A DNA stretch of 9,529 nucleotides from CAYWEP01 sp964457405 (GTDB lineage: Bacteria; Patescibacteriota; Microgenomatia; Levybacterales; UBA12049): NCBI GenBank assembly GCA_964457405.1, contig CAYWEP010000046.1, forward strand, positions 1 to 9,529, read 5' to 3'. Positions 1 to 5,234 of the stretch are shown one piece after another; position 1 is the first letter of the stretch, and each line of letters begins with the position of its first letter. Under the pieces are notes generated by a model that was given only the letters and a program-made list of their open reading frames with translations, did not search any database and was not told where the DNA came from. A program made the position numbers and the translations under genes.

Positions 1-54
1 CCACATATCTTCAATGCGCGAAAATAAACTCTCCTCGTCAACTCACTTCAATAA

Positions 55-192
55 TCACAATAGTTTACAACAAACCCTAAAGGATCGCCGATTTGTTTCG
101 TGACCTGGAAGGTCGCGTAGCCTCGCGACCTCCGTATCAACACCTTTGTTAATTTTTACAAAATCGAGAATTTGATTTTTCTGTAGAGTCAT
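55..192 (-). CDS. possible 45-aa protein, HTH-like start
   Basis: A short open frame from ATG at 192-190 to TGA at 57-55. The first half (MTLQKNQILDFVK...) reads like the first helix of a small winged-helix protein, but the second half (residues 21-45, rich in Arg and ending CCKLL) does not continue such a fold. Residues 21-28 are encoded by the hairpin repeat at 110-131, so this may be a gene interrupted or extended by a repeat, or no gene at all. There is no Shine-Dalgarno site before the ATG. It is divergent from the BrnT remnant. I do not assign a function. Confidence 0.25.
   Translation of the reverse strand: MTLQKNQILDFVKINKGVDTEVARLRDLPGHETNRRSFRVCCKLL
110..131. repeat. GC-rich hairpin repeat (AGGTCGCG/CGCGACCT)
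   Basis: Perfect 8-bp inverted arms at 110-117 and 124-131 around a 6-base loop, in otherwise AT-rich sequence. An alternative stem GACC/GGTC (102-105 with 111-114) competes with it. No T-run follows on either strand, so it is not a typical terminator. It may be a dispersed palindromic element; this window holds only one copy. Confidence 0.5.
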
Positions 193-227
193 AAATTTGT
201 AATGTATGTCAATATGGTAATATACTT

Positions 228-320
228 ATGAATACGAATTTTGAGTGGGACGAAAGTAAAAACGCTGATAATTTACAAAAGCACGGAGTCAATTTTGAAA
301 CAGCGCAATATACTTATTGA
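228..320 (+). pseudogene. BrnT-like toxin, N-terminal remnant
   Basis: A 30-codon frame starting MNTNFEWDESKNADNLQKHG and then VNFETAQ. It matches the opening of BrnT-family ribonuclease toxins (pattern FEWDexKxxxNxxKHGVxFexA). A full BrnT is about 90 residues; here a TGA at 318-320 stops it just after the first conserved block, and no frame after 320 continues the family. No BrnA-like antitoxin follows. It is read as a decayed type II toxin gene. The family call rests on one short motif. Confidence 0.5.
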
Positions 321-410
321 TTACTACGTGGTAAACCAGAGAGCCTAAGAGCGGAGATGATAAGGTAATCCGCGTCACCCCCCCCAAGCTTTAGATCCTT
401 ATGTGTCTAC

Positions 411-435
411 CCATATCACACCCGGTGTGATATGG
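411..435. repeat. 25-bp near-perfect palindrome
   Basis: CCATATCACACC at 411-422 and its exact complement GGTGTGATATGG at 424-435 flank a single central C. Twelve paired bases with a one-base centre is typical of a protein-binding dyad rather than a terminator, and no T-run follows. It sits 29 bp upstream of the tRNA promoter -35 and about 90 bp after the BrnT remnant, so it could be an orphan operator of a lost gene or a site acting on the tRNA unit. Confidence 0.6.
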
Positions 436-463
436 CTTTGCACGTCGGGAATCGCTATTTTCA

Positions 464-492
464 TTGAATTCGAAGCACAGGTTTGTTAGAAT
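464..492 (+). promoter_or_regulatory. promoter of the tRNA unit
   Basis: -35 TTGAAT at 464-469, 17-bp spacer, -10 TAGAAT at 487-492. The predicted start near 499-500 is only a few bases before the first base of tRNA-Arg at 503, as expected for a stable-RNA promoter. Confidence 0.65.
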
Positions 493-502
493 AAACCCTA
501 AT

Positions 503-576
503 GCGCCTGTAGCTCAGCGGATTAGAGCACTTCGCTTCGGACGAAGGGGTCGGGGGTTCAATTCCCTCCAGGCGTG
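503..576 (+). tRNA. tRNA-Arg (anticodon UCG)
   Basis: Complete cloverleaf. Acceptor 503-509 pairs with 569-575 (last pair G-T); D-stem GCTC/GAGC at 512-515 and 525-528; anticodon stem CTTCG/CGAAG at 530-534 and 542-546; T-stem 552-556 with 564-568 around TTCAATT. The seven-base anticodon loop 535-541 holds TCG at 537-539, so it reads CGA and probably other CGN arginine codons. Discriminator is G576. CCA is not encoded, so a CCA-adding enzyme is needed. Nearly all stems pair. Confidence 0.95.
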
Positions 577-578
577 CA

Positions 579-621
579 GCGTAAAATCCCGCAAGCGTGG
601 CGAACGCAGTGAGCTTTACGC
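579..621 (+). other. structured spacer between the two tRNAs
   Basis: The 45-base spacer is bounded by GCGTAAA (579-585) and TTTACGC (615-621), an exact 7-bp inverted repeat that ends directly against tRNA-Lys. Inside it GCGT (595-598) and ACGC (604-607) can form a small inner hairpin. In addition CAGTGAGC (607-614) is complementary to GCTCACTG (689-696) at the 3' end of tRNA-Lys. The spacer could guide processing of the joint precursor; the role is inferred. Confidence 0.45.
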
Positions 622-693
622 GGGCCGTTAGCTCAACGGTAGAGCGGTGCCCTCTTAAGGCATTGGTTGGGGGTTCGAATCCCTCACGGCTCA
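622..693 (+). tRNA. tRNA-Lys (anticodon CUU)
   Basis: Complete cloverleaf. Acceptor 622-628 pairs with 686-692 (one G-T pair); D-stem GCTC/GAGC at 631-634 and 642-645; anticodon stem 647-651 with 659-663; T-stem 669-673 with 681-685 around TTCGAAT. Loop 652-658 holds CTT at 654-656, reading AAG. Discriminator is A693, with no encoded CCA. It lies 45 bases after tRNA-Arg with no promoter visible between, so the two are probably one transcript. Confidence 0.95.
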
Positions 694-709
694 CTGAAAG
701 GGAAATCGA

Positions 710-730
710 GGACGCCGAAGGCGGCCGTCT
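710..730 (+). terminator. GC-rich hairpin after the tRNA unit
   Basis: GAC-GCCG (711-717) pairs with CGGC-[bulged C]-GTC (722-729) around an AAGG loop, extended by a G-T pair, starting 17 bases after tRNA-Lys. No U-tract follows, so it is at best a weak intrinsic terminator or a 3' processing structure. The rest of 694-844 shows no supportable gene; it is clearly richer in G+C than its surroundings. Confidence 0.3.
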
Positions 731-844
731 AGCTGCAACACCCAACGCCGCGAGCGCTGCAAAGCTATTTTTGATGGTGGCCGACAGGCGGCGTGAGAAG
801 AAGTAAGGAATAGAGAAAAAACGCAAAAATTTTCAAAATACTGA

Positions 845-1141
845 CTATTTATTCTGTTCATTAAATTTAGGTTGTTCTTTTTTTATGATTTGCGCTTCTA
901 ATGTTCTTGCGCGATCTTTGTTCTCAACTTGCGTTATTTGGAATTTCGTACCTCCCGGTATAAATTCTCTTTTTAGTTCTTTGTGTTCTAGAAGTCTCTC
1001 TTGAACTCGACCTCTACCGGCAATGCCTGTATATAAATTTTTACCACTATCGTTTTTGATCTTATATACAGCAGCCTTGTTGTCTGGAACATTTTGGATA
1101 TTTGATTTGGTAAAGCTTTTTGAATGACCAAAACTCATCAT
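845..1141 (-). CDS. small GIY-YIG nuclease-like protein
   Basis: A compact protein of about 98 residues carrying the GIY-YIG endonuclease core (numbered from ATG 1141). The first motif is AVYKI (around residue 25), the second is LYTG (around 37), a helix with conserved Arg follows (RVQERLLEH, around 47-55), and the C-terminal Glu and Pro/Asn elements appear in LEAQIIKKEQPKFNEQ (about 80-96). Family members cut DNA using Tyr, Arg and a Glu metal ligand; no separate DNA-binding domain is seen. An in-frame GTG at 1147 lies inside the AGGAGGTGA ribosome site, so ATG 1141 (5 bases after AGGAGG) or ATG 1138 (8 bases after) is the real start. The ribosome site lies in the last codons of the upstream HNH gene and the genes are 2 bp apart, so translation is probably coupled. 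Whether it is defence, repair or a homing remnant is open. Confidence 0.75.
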   Translation of the reverse strand: MMSFGHSKSFTKSNIQNVPDNKAAVYKIKNDSGKNLYTGIAGRGRVQERLLEHKELKREFIPGGTKFQITQVENKDRARTLEAQIIKKEQPKFNEQNK

Positions 1142-1143
1142 AA

Positions 1144-1425
1144 TCACCTCCTAACATTATTAATTCCACTTGACATAATCTGACAAGTTAGCCTTCCGTC
1201 ACTTTTACTGGCATTGTTTTCCCATTGTAAGGGTCTAAGGTTCGACAGAGAATCATTACTCGAAGGATTGATATGATCTACCTCCCATCCATATTGAGAA
1301 TTACGATTCCCATGATCAGATCGGTGTATCCATGCTCCGCACTCATCCTTTCTCCATTCGTTGGGATCATTGTTATTTACGGTCTGTCCTTTGTTCCACA
1401 CTTGTTGGATTGTATTTTCGTCCAT
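1144..1425 (-). CDS. small HNH nuclease-like protein
   Basis: A 93-residue protein with an HNH (beta-beta-alpha-metal) core in its second half: WEVDHINP (catalytic His region) about residues 47-54, SNLRPLQWENN about 61-71, and KSDGR near the end. The CXXC zinc pairs of many HNH proteins are absent. HNH domains nick or cut DNA with a single metal ion. The frame opens further upstream to about 1461, but ATG 1425 is preferred because AAGGGGGA lies 7 bases before it and the predicted minus-strand promoter lies just upstream. It is first in a two-gene unit with the GIY-YIG gene and is divergent from the LexA-like gene across 64 bp. The specific role is not recognised. Confidence 0.75.
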   Translation of the reverse strand: MDENTIQQVWNKGQTVNNNDPNEWRKDECGAWIHRSDHGNRNSQYGWEVDHINPSSNDSLSNLRPLQWENNASKSDGRLTCQIMSSGINNVRR

Positions 1426-1437
1426 AAAAATTCCCCC

Positions 1438-1466
1438 TTGCAATTTAGTCCAACATACCATATCCT
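1438..1466 (+). promoter_or_regulatory. rightward promoter (lexA-like/R-M operon)
   Basis: -35 TTGCAA at 1438-1443, 17-bp spacer, -10 TATCCT at 1461-1466. Predicted start is near 1473, just ahead of the AGGAGG at 1480-1485 serving ATG 1490. Each box matches consensus at 4 of 6 bases. Confidence 0.45.
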
Positions 1467-1480
1467 ATTAGGTAGTGCAA
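1452..1480 (-). promoter_or_regulatory. leftward promoter (HNH/GIY-YIG unit)
   Basis: On the minus strand: -35 TTGCAC (1480-1475), 17-bp spacer, -10 TATGTT (1457-1452). Predicted start is near 1445, ahead of the AAGGGGGA site of the HNH gene. It overlaps the rightward promoter almost completely. Confidence 0.4.
1456..1474. promoter_or_regulatory. candidate repressor operator (TACC-N11-GGTA)
   Basis: A 19-bp imperfect dyad: TACC (1456-1459) and GGTA (1471-1474), with AT/AT also symmetrical inside. It covers the rightward -10 and the leftward spacer plus one base of the leftward -10, so a bound dimer would block both. A second, wider inverted repeat CCTTGCA/TGCAAGG (1436-1442 and 1476-1482) contains the two -35 boxes. 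Assignment to the LexA-like protein is inferred from position; no second copy was found in the window to compare. Confidence 0.4.
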
Positions 1481-1489
1481 GGAGGAAAA

Positions 1490-2092
1490 ATGCTTCCGCC
1501 CAAACAAAAAGACGTACTTGACTTCATAAATCAATACCAACGGGCTCACGGACATGGACCCACGCTAGATGAAATTGCCGAAAAACTAAAACGAGCGATT
1601 CCGACGATCCATCAACACGTTCAGGCGCTGAGAGCCAAGGGATATTTAAGATTACCAAGCTCTAACGCACGAGGAATAGGTGTTTTTGACCCTCATGAAG
1701 AAGTAGTTGAGATTCCACTTCTCGGTGTCGTATCCGCCGGTGGTGGCATAGAGAATATGGAAAGCCCCGAACCAATAAAAGTTCAAAGATCCATGCTTTC
1801 CCCGATGGGACAACACTATGCACTTGTCGTAAGGGGAACAAGCATGATTGAGGATGGTATACTACCGGAAGATGTAGTGATCATAAAATATCAAAATTAT
1901 GCTGATAACGGTGATGCTGTAATTGTTCTTGTTAATATCGGGGGTAATCAATTAGCAACTATTAAGAGATTTTATAATCATGGTAGCAAAATAGAACTAC
2001 GGCCAAAAAATCCAGAACTGAAATCCAAGACATATAACCCAGGAGAAATTGAAATACGGGGTAAGTTTGTCGGTTTGTTAAGAAATGGCTAA
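1490..2092 (+). CDS. lexA: LexA-like self-cleaving repressor (S24 family)
   Basis: A 200-residue protein of normal LexA length. Residues 1-63 form the LexA winged helix (KQKDVLDFINQYQ..., recognition region PTIHQHVQALRAKGYLR). The C-terminal S24 peptidase domain has the Ala83-Gly84 scissile bond (VVSAGGG), the nucleophile Ser118 (GTSMIEDG) and the general base Lys159 (LATIKRF), all in order, so RecA-stimulated self-cleavage should be possible. ATG 1490 is chosen because AGGAGG (1480-1485) precedes it; the GTG at 1475 lies upstream of that site. The gene overlaps the methyltransferase by 8 bp (ATGGCTAA) and is divergent from the HNH gene. It is either the genome's main SOS repressor or a dedicated one for this module; the sequence alone does not decide. 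The start of the R-M operon is where a C-protein gene often sits. Confidence 0.9.
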   Translation: MLPPKQKDVLDFINQYQRAHGHGPTLDEIAEKLKRAIPTIHQHVQALRAKGYLRLPSSNARGIGVFDPHEEVVEIPLLGVVSAGGGIENMESPEPIKVQRSMLSPMGQHYALVVRGTSMIEDGILPEDVVIIKYQNYADNGDAVIVLVNIGGNQLATIKRFYNHGSKIELRPKNPELKSKTYNPGEIEIRGKFVGLLRNG

Positions 2093-2858
2093 TTTTATGA
2101 AAAATTTAGTTTTTCCACAAAACTTTATAAATAAAATTATTTGTGGCGATACTGTAGAAATAATGACACAGATTCCTGATGGTAAGGTTGATCTAGTTAT
2201 TACTTCACCCCCTTATAACCTCAAAAACTCCACTGGTAACGGAATGAAAGATGGTCGTGGCGGAAAATGGGCAAACGCCGCACTTCAAAATGGGTACACT
2301 CATCATGATGACTGCATGCCTCATGATAAGTACGTTAAATGGCAACGAGATTGTTTGGCTCAAATGATGAGGCTTATCCCTGATGCTGGTGCTATTTTTT
2401 ACAATCACAAGTGGCGGGTTCAGGATGGGTTATTGCAAGATAGACAGGACATCGTAAGTGGCTTTCCTGTCCGTCAAATCATTATTTGGAAACGCAAAGG
2501 TGGACTTAATTTTAATGCTGGATACTTTTTACCAACATACGAAGTTATATATCTTATTGCTAAACCAAATTTTAGACTTGCTCCAAAAGCAAATGCGTAT
2601 GGTGATGTATGGGAATTTACGCAAGAAATGAAAAATGAACACCCCGCTGCCTTTCCGGTCAGTCTGATTGATCGAATTATATCCTCGACTAACGCAAAAA
2701 TAATACTTGATCCATTCATGGGCTCCGGAACTACTGCGATTTCAGCTATGAATTTTGATCGAAATTTTATAGGTATTGATATTTCACCGGAGTATTGCAA
2801 AATGGCTGAAGAAAGGATACAAAGGTATGCACCTCAAGGGAGGCTATTACAAATATGA
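2085..2858 (+). CDS. beta-class DNA methyltransferase (probably m4C)
   Basis: A 257-residue S-adenosylmethionine-dependent DNA amino-methyltransferase. The catalytic motif IV TSPPYN is at residues 40-45 and the AdoMet-binding motif I DPFMGSGTT at 209-217, followed by FIGIDISPEYCKMAEERI; catalytic motif before binding motif defines the beta class. S/TSPPY fits N4-cytosine (or N6-adenine) methylation; the MvaI/BcnI-type partner, whose known relatives cut CCWGG or CCSGG and pair with N4-cytosine enzymes, favours m4C. Start is ATG 2085 overlapping the repressor stop, or ATG 2097 just after it; no clear ribosome site is seen, so coupling is likely. Its stop overlaps the nuclease start by ATGA. It protects host DNA from the neighbouring endonuclease. 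Confidence 0.9.
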   Translation: MANFMKNLVFPQNFINKIICGDTVEIMTQIPDGKVDLVITSPPYNLKNSTGNGMKDGRGGKWANAALQNGYTHHDDCMPHDKYVKWQRDCLAQMMRLIPDAGAIFYNHKWRVQDGLLQDRQDIVSGFPVRQIIIWKRKGGLNFNAGYFLPTYEVIYLIAKPNFRLAPKANAYGDVWEFTQEMKNEHPAAFPVSLIDRIISSTNAKIILDPFMGSGTTAISAMNFDRNFIGIDISPEYCKMAEERIQRYAPQGRLLQI

Positions 2859-3649
2859 AAAAGCCAATAATTTACACTAAACAGGCATTGATAGAAAAAT
2901 TAAAGCAAATCGCCACGATGGGTTGGATTCCTAATGCTCGGAAGGGAAACCAGGGAGGAATAGGCAATACTCTAGAGGATTTGCTTGGTATCAAAGAAAA
3001 TAACTTACCCATTCCGAATGCTTCTGAATGGGAGTTAAAAGCACAACGTCTCAATTCTTCATCCTTAACGACCTTATTCCACAGCGAACCGTCGCCGCGC
3101 GCAGTTCGTTTTGTACCACAAATTCTGCTGCCAAAATATGGGTGGGCACATCAAGAGGACGGAAAGAAATATTCAAAAGGAGAAATGAGCTTCCGGCAAA
3201 CAATTCACGGACAGTCGAGGAGTGATCGTGGTTTTAAAGTTGTGATTGATCGAGAAGAAAAGAAAATTTTGATTTCATTTGATGCAAAAAGTGTCGATCC
3301 GCGACACAAGAGCTGGCTTGAGTTAGTAAGAAAACGAGTGGGGCTTGGTGAACTTGACCCACAGCCCTATTGGGGTTTTGACGATCTGGAGCATAAGGCG
3401 GGCACAAAGCTACTTAACACTTTTTATGTTCAAGCCGAAGTGAAGATTGAACGCAAAAAGGAGTTTTACAAGTATTCAAAGGTAATGATGCTACAAAAAT
3501 TCAGTTTCCAAGGATTCCTGAAAGCATTGGAGGAGGGGAAAGTTCTAATAGATTTCGATGCGCGTACCGGACACAACCATGGGACGAAATTTCGAATGCG
3601 ACAAGATTGTTTGCCAATGCTATATGAAAAAACCACTGTAATAATTTAG
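2855..3649 (+). CDS. MvaI/BcnI-family type II restriction endonuclease
   Basis: A 264-residue protein resembling the MvaI/BcnI family (MutH-like PD-(D/E)XK fold; MvaI and BcnI are about 240-250 residues). The marker stretch is GNTLEDLLGIKENN (38-50) followed by PIPNASEWELKAQR (52-65), with the E60-x-K62 pair as probable catalytic residues; E41/D42 may supply the further acidic ligand. No Asp lies 5-7 residues before E60, where MutH has one. Later basic and aromatic segments probably contact DNA. Family members act as monomers nicking each strand of pseudosymmetric sites. The ATGA overlap with the methyltransferase gives a tight R-M operon with modification first. Actual specificity cannot be read from sequence. 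Confidence 0.8.
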   Translation: MKKPIIYTKQALIEKLKQIATMGWIPNARKGNQGGIGNTLEDLLGIKENNLPIPNASEWELKAQRLNSSSLTTLFHSEPSPRAVRFVPQILLPKYGWAHQEDGKKYSKGEMSFRQTIHGQSRSDRGFKVVIDREEKKILISFDAKSVDPRHKSWLELVRKRVGLGELDPQPYWGFDDLEHKAGTKLLNTFYVQAEVKIERKKEFYKYSKVMMLQKFSFQGFLKALEEGKVLIDFDARTGHNHGTKFRMRQDCLPMLYEKTTVII

Positions 3650-3654
3650 GAATA

Positions 3655-4415
3655 ATGAAGAATATAAACGATTTCTTGTCTAATCTTGCAGATGGCGCAA
3701 CACACATTATTTCAAATCCGAAAACGACTGAAGACTTACAGCTACGAGGAGTAAAATTCGATACCCTACCCCAAAAACTCAAGAACAGATAATTGATGGG
3801 CTATTTCAGCAACGAAAAGGCGTTGCTCTAACCGCAATAAGCAAATTTCCAATAACCCCAAACATAGCCATTCCAGCTGTTGCTTTTTTTGTACGACGAA
3901 ATAAGAGAATGTATCCTGTTTGGTCTAAATAGTGCAGCTATTTCGCTCTGTGGGATTCTTGTGGAGTTTTCACTTAAGCACGCACTTGTGAAAAAGATTC
4001 AAGGAGATACTTATAACAAAACAGAATGGGATCGTATTGAAAGTAAAGAGCTTGGATTCACAATAGTAGAAACCAGAAAAATAACTAAGAACGTTGTAGC
4101 AAATAAAGTTAAGAAAACTGATGTTAATACACAAGAGGTTGAGGAAGTAGACTTACCAGTAGAAGATAACCCAACTACATTTGGCTTCGCGAAGAGATTT
4201 ATTGACAGGGAGACAGTATTCAACGTATTTGTCTTTGCTGATAGAACAGTCAAATATCTTTTTTGCCAACACATCACTTCCGGAAAATATCCGGACAATA
4301 GAAGTACCAGATTTAATTGGTAGCTCAGAATTGGTTACAACCTTGAGGGAACTGCTATCAAAAACCCACGAAAATGTTGAAAGAGCAAGAGAAGGCTCGG
4401 AACATTCAAGCGTAA
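3655..4415 (+). pseudogene. unrecognised gene broken by four single-base shifts
   Basis: Starts with ATG 3655 (MKNINDFLSNLADG...) 5 bp after the endonuclease stop, with AGGAAT just before. The reading frame moves four times: at A5 near 3773-3777 (one base missing), T7 near 3882-3889, T6 near 4258-4263 and A4 near 4369-4373 (one extra base each). Correcting these joins TLPQKTQEQIIDG, then IPAVAFLYDEIREC, then VKYLFANTSLPEN, then LSKTHEMLKEQEKARNIQA and a TAA at 4413-4415: 253 codons including stop. The middle (FGLNSAAISLCGILVEFSLKH) recalls the helical part of DUF4145-like proteins, but I do not assign a family. It may be a third R-M operon member now inactivated, or an intact gene with homopolymer sequencing errors. 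Confidence 0.6.
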
Positions 4416-4516
4416 ACGTATGCTACCGGCGGCTGAATGTTAAGTCGTCTGAATGTAGCAATCATACGCTCAAACCATTCAGTTAAGGTGTTCCATTCAA
4501 GCCCAATCTGGCTCAC
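4406..4516 (-). CDS. possible 36-aa ORF after vapC
   Basis: GTG at 4516-4514 overlaps the vapC stop as GTGA and opens a 36-codon frame ending TGA at 4408-4406. The peptide has an amphipathic-looking helix (LEWNTLTEWFERMIATFRRL) and a short tail ending AYVYA. It would be translationally coupled to the toxin and is convergent with the broken gene, overlapping its end by 10 bp. It could be a small third operon product, a C-terminal remnant of a larger gene, or a chance frame. It has no ribosome site of its own and matches no family I know. Confidence 0.3.
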   Translation of the reverse strand: MSQIGLEWNTLTEWFERMIATFRRLNIQPPVAYVYA

Positions 4517-4947
4517 ATTCTTTTGAAGGTCGCGATTTCAGATGTATTCACTCTAATTTTTTTAAAATCATAGTCAAGAGTAAATACCTCATCTAAAGCA
4601 AAGTCTTTGTATAAAGTATAGGAGGTTGCATCTGTTAGGGAAATTTTATGTTCGGAAAACTTAATGAGAGTATCTTGAGCTTTCTTAAAGATTGCTTCAT
4701 CAATATCCAAAACCATTAATTCTTCCTTCTCTATGGACTTATTCAGGAGACCAATTGCTTTTTGGGTTACAGATTTCCCAAAATCATATATTAGACGAGT
4801 AAAAAGCTCATCAAGAATATAGTAAGAGGTAAACAGTTGCGCACGCTGTTTTCGATATTCCTTATACTTTTTGGAGACTTTAGAGTGATATTTTTCAGAG
4901 GAGACAAAAAGAGCAATAAAAGCGCCTGTATCAATAAAAACTTTCAT
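4513..4947 (-). CDS. vapC: VapC-like PIN-domain toxin
   Basis: A 144-residue PIN-domain ribonuclease. The acidic metal-binding residues are in order: Asp6 (VFIDTGAF), Glu47 (YYILDELF), Asp106 (SLTDATS) and Asp125 (TLDYDF). VapC toxins cut RNA, often tRNA or rRNA, and are neutralised by the partner antitoxin. The start ATG at 4947-4945 overlaps the antitoxin stop as TAATG, so synthesis is coupled and antitoxin is made first. All catalytic residues are present, so it looks active. The RNA target cannot be predicted. Confidence 0.85.
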   Translation of the reverse strand: MKVFIDTGAFIALFVSSEKYHSKVSKKYKEYRKQRAQLFTSYYILDELFTRLIYDFGKSVTQKAIGLLNKSIEKEELMVLDIDEAIFKKAQDTLIKFSEHKISLTDATSYTLYKDFALDEVFTLDYDFKKIRVNTSEIATFKRM

Positions 4948-5207
4948 TAGTCAGCTAAATAAACTTTATCATCCTTTAGGGCGTAATTTGTTTGTTTTTG
5001 GCCATCCTTGATAAATCCTACCAGTGAATCTAGAATTAGCTTTTCTTGGGGTACCTGGTTTTTCGCCACAAAAACACGAGACAGATTTTGAGCCAATCTA
5101 TCTATAGCTTCTCTGATAAGTTTTGATCTTGAAATATTAGCGTATTTCTCAAAATCATCTAGTACTGAAACGGAATGTGGGTTAAGATAAACTTGATATC
5201 TTTTCAT
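4947..5207 (-). CDS. vapB: ribbon-helix-helix antitoxin (VapB-type)
   Basis: An 86-residue protein. Residues 3-8 (RYQVYL) form the DNA-contacting beta strand, followed by two helices with the turn ISRSKLIREAIDRL, typical of CopG/MetJ-like ribbon-helix-helix proteins. The remaining acidic and basic tail (about 47-86) should bind and block the PIN toxin. It very probably represses its own promoter as a complex with VapC through the dyad at 5208-5234. ATG 5207 is preferred because the ribbon strand begins at residue 3. The predicted transcription start falls on or next to this ATG, so the mRNA looks leaderless. Confidence 0.8.
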   Translation of the reverse strand: MKRYQVYLNPHSVSVLDDFEKYANISRSKLIREAIDRLAQNLSRVFVAKNQVPQEKLILDSLVGFIKDGQKQTNYALKDDKVYLAD

Positions 5208-5234
5208 ATATACATTAAATCATATGGTGTATAT
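5208..5234. promoter_or_regulatory. vapBC operator-like dyad
   Basis: ATATACA (5208-5214) and TGTATAT (5228-5234) are exact complements 13 bp apart, covering the -10 box and spacer of the vapBC promoter. This is the expected position for autoregulation by a ribbon-helix-helix antitoxin complex. Confidence 0.5.

Noticed and set aside
321..395. BrnA antitoxin or rest of BrnT after the remnant
   Set aside because: A short frame (GDDKVIRVTPPKL) exists, but it has no BrnA/BrnT motif and stops by 395.
622..700. tRNA-Lys 3' end as an integration (att) site for the nuclease block
   Set aside because: No second copy of the tRNA 3' end was found in the window beyond an 8-base match near 4510, and there is no integrase gene here.
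461..826. 121-aa minus-strand frame and 69-aa plus-strand frame (597-806)
   Set aside because: Both run across the tRNA genes; the peptides (for example REGFEPPTNALRG) are the usual false products of translated tRNA sequence.
1426..1461. Longer HNH gene start near 1461
   Set aside because: It would lie upstream of the predicted leftward transcription start, and AAGGGGGA is correctly placed for ATG 1425.
1475..1489. GTG start for the LexA-like gene at 1475
   Set aside because: It lies upstream of and partly within the AGGAGG site that serves ATG 1490.
4403..4502. Cluster of five CATTCA(A/G) copies in both orientations
   Set aside because: They are short and fall in overlapping coding remnants (the broken gene and the 36-aa frame); no regular spacing or recombinase gene supports a site array.
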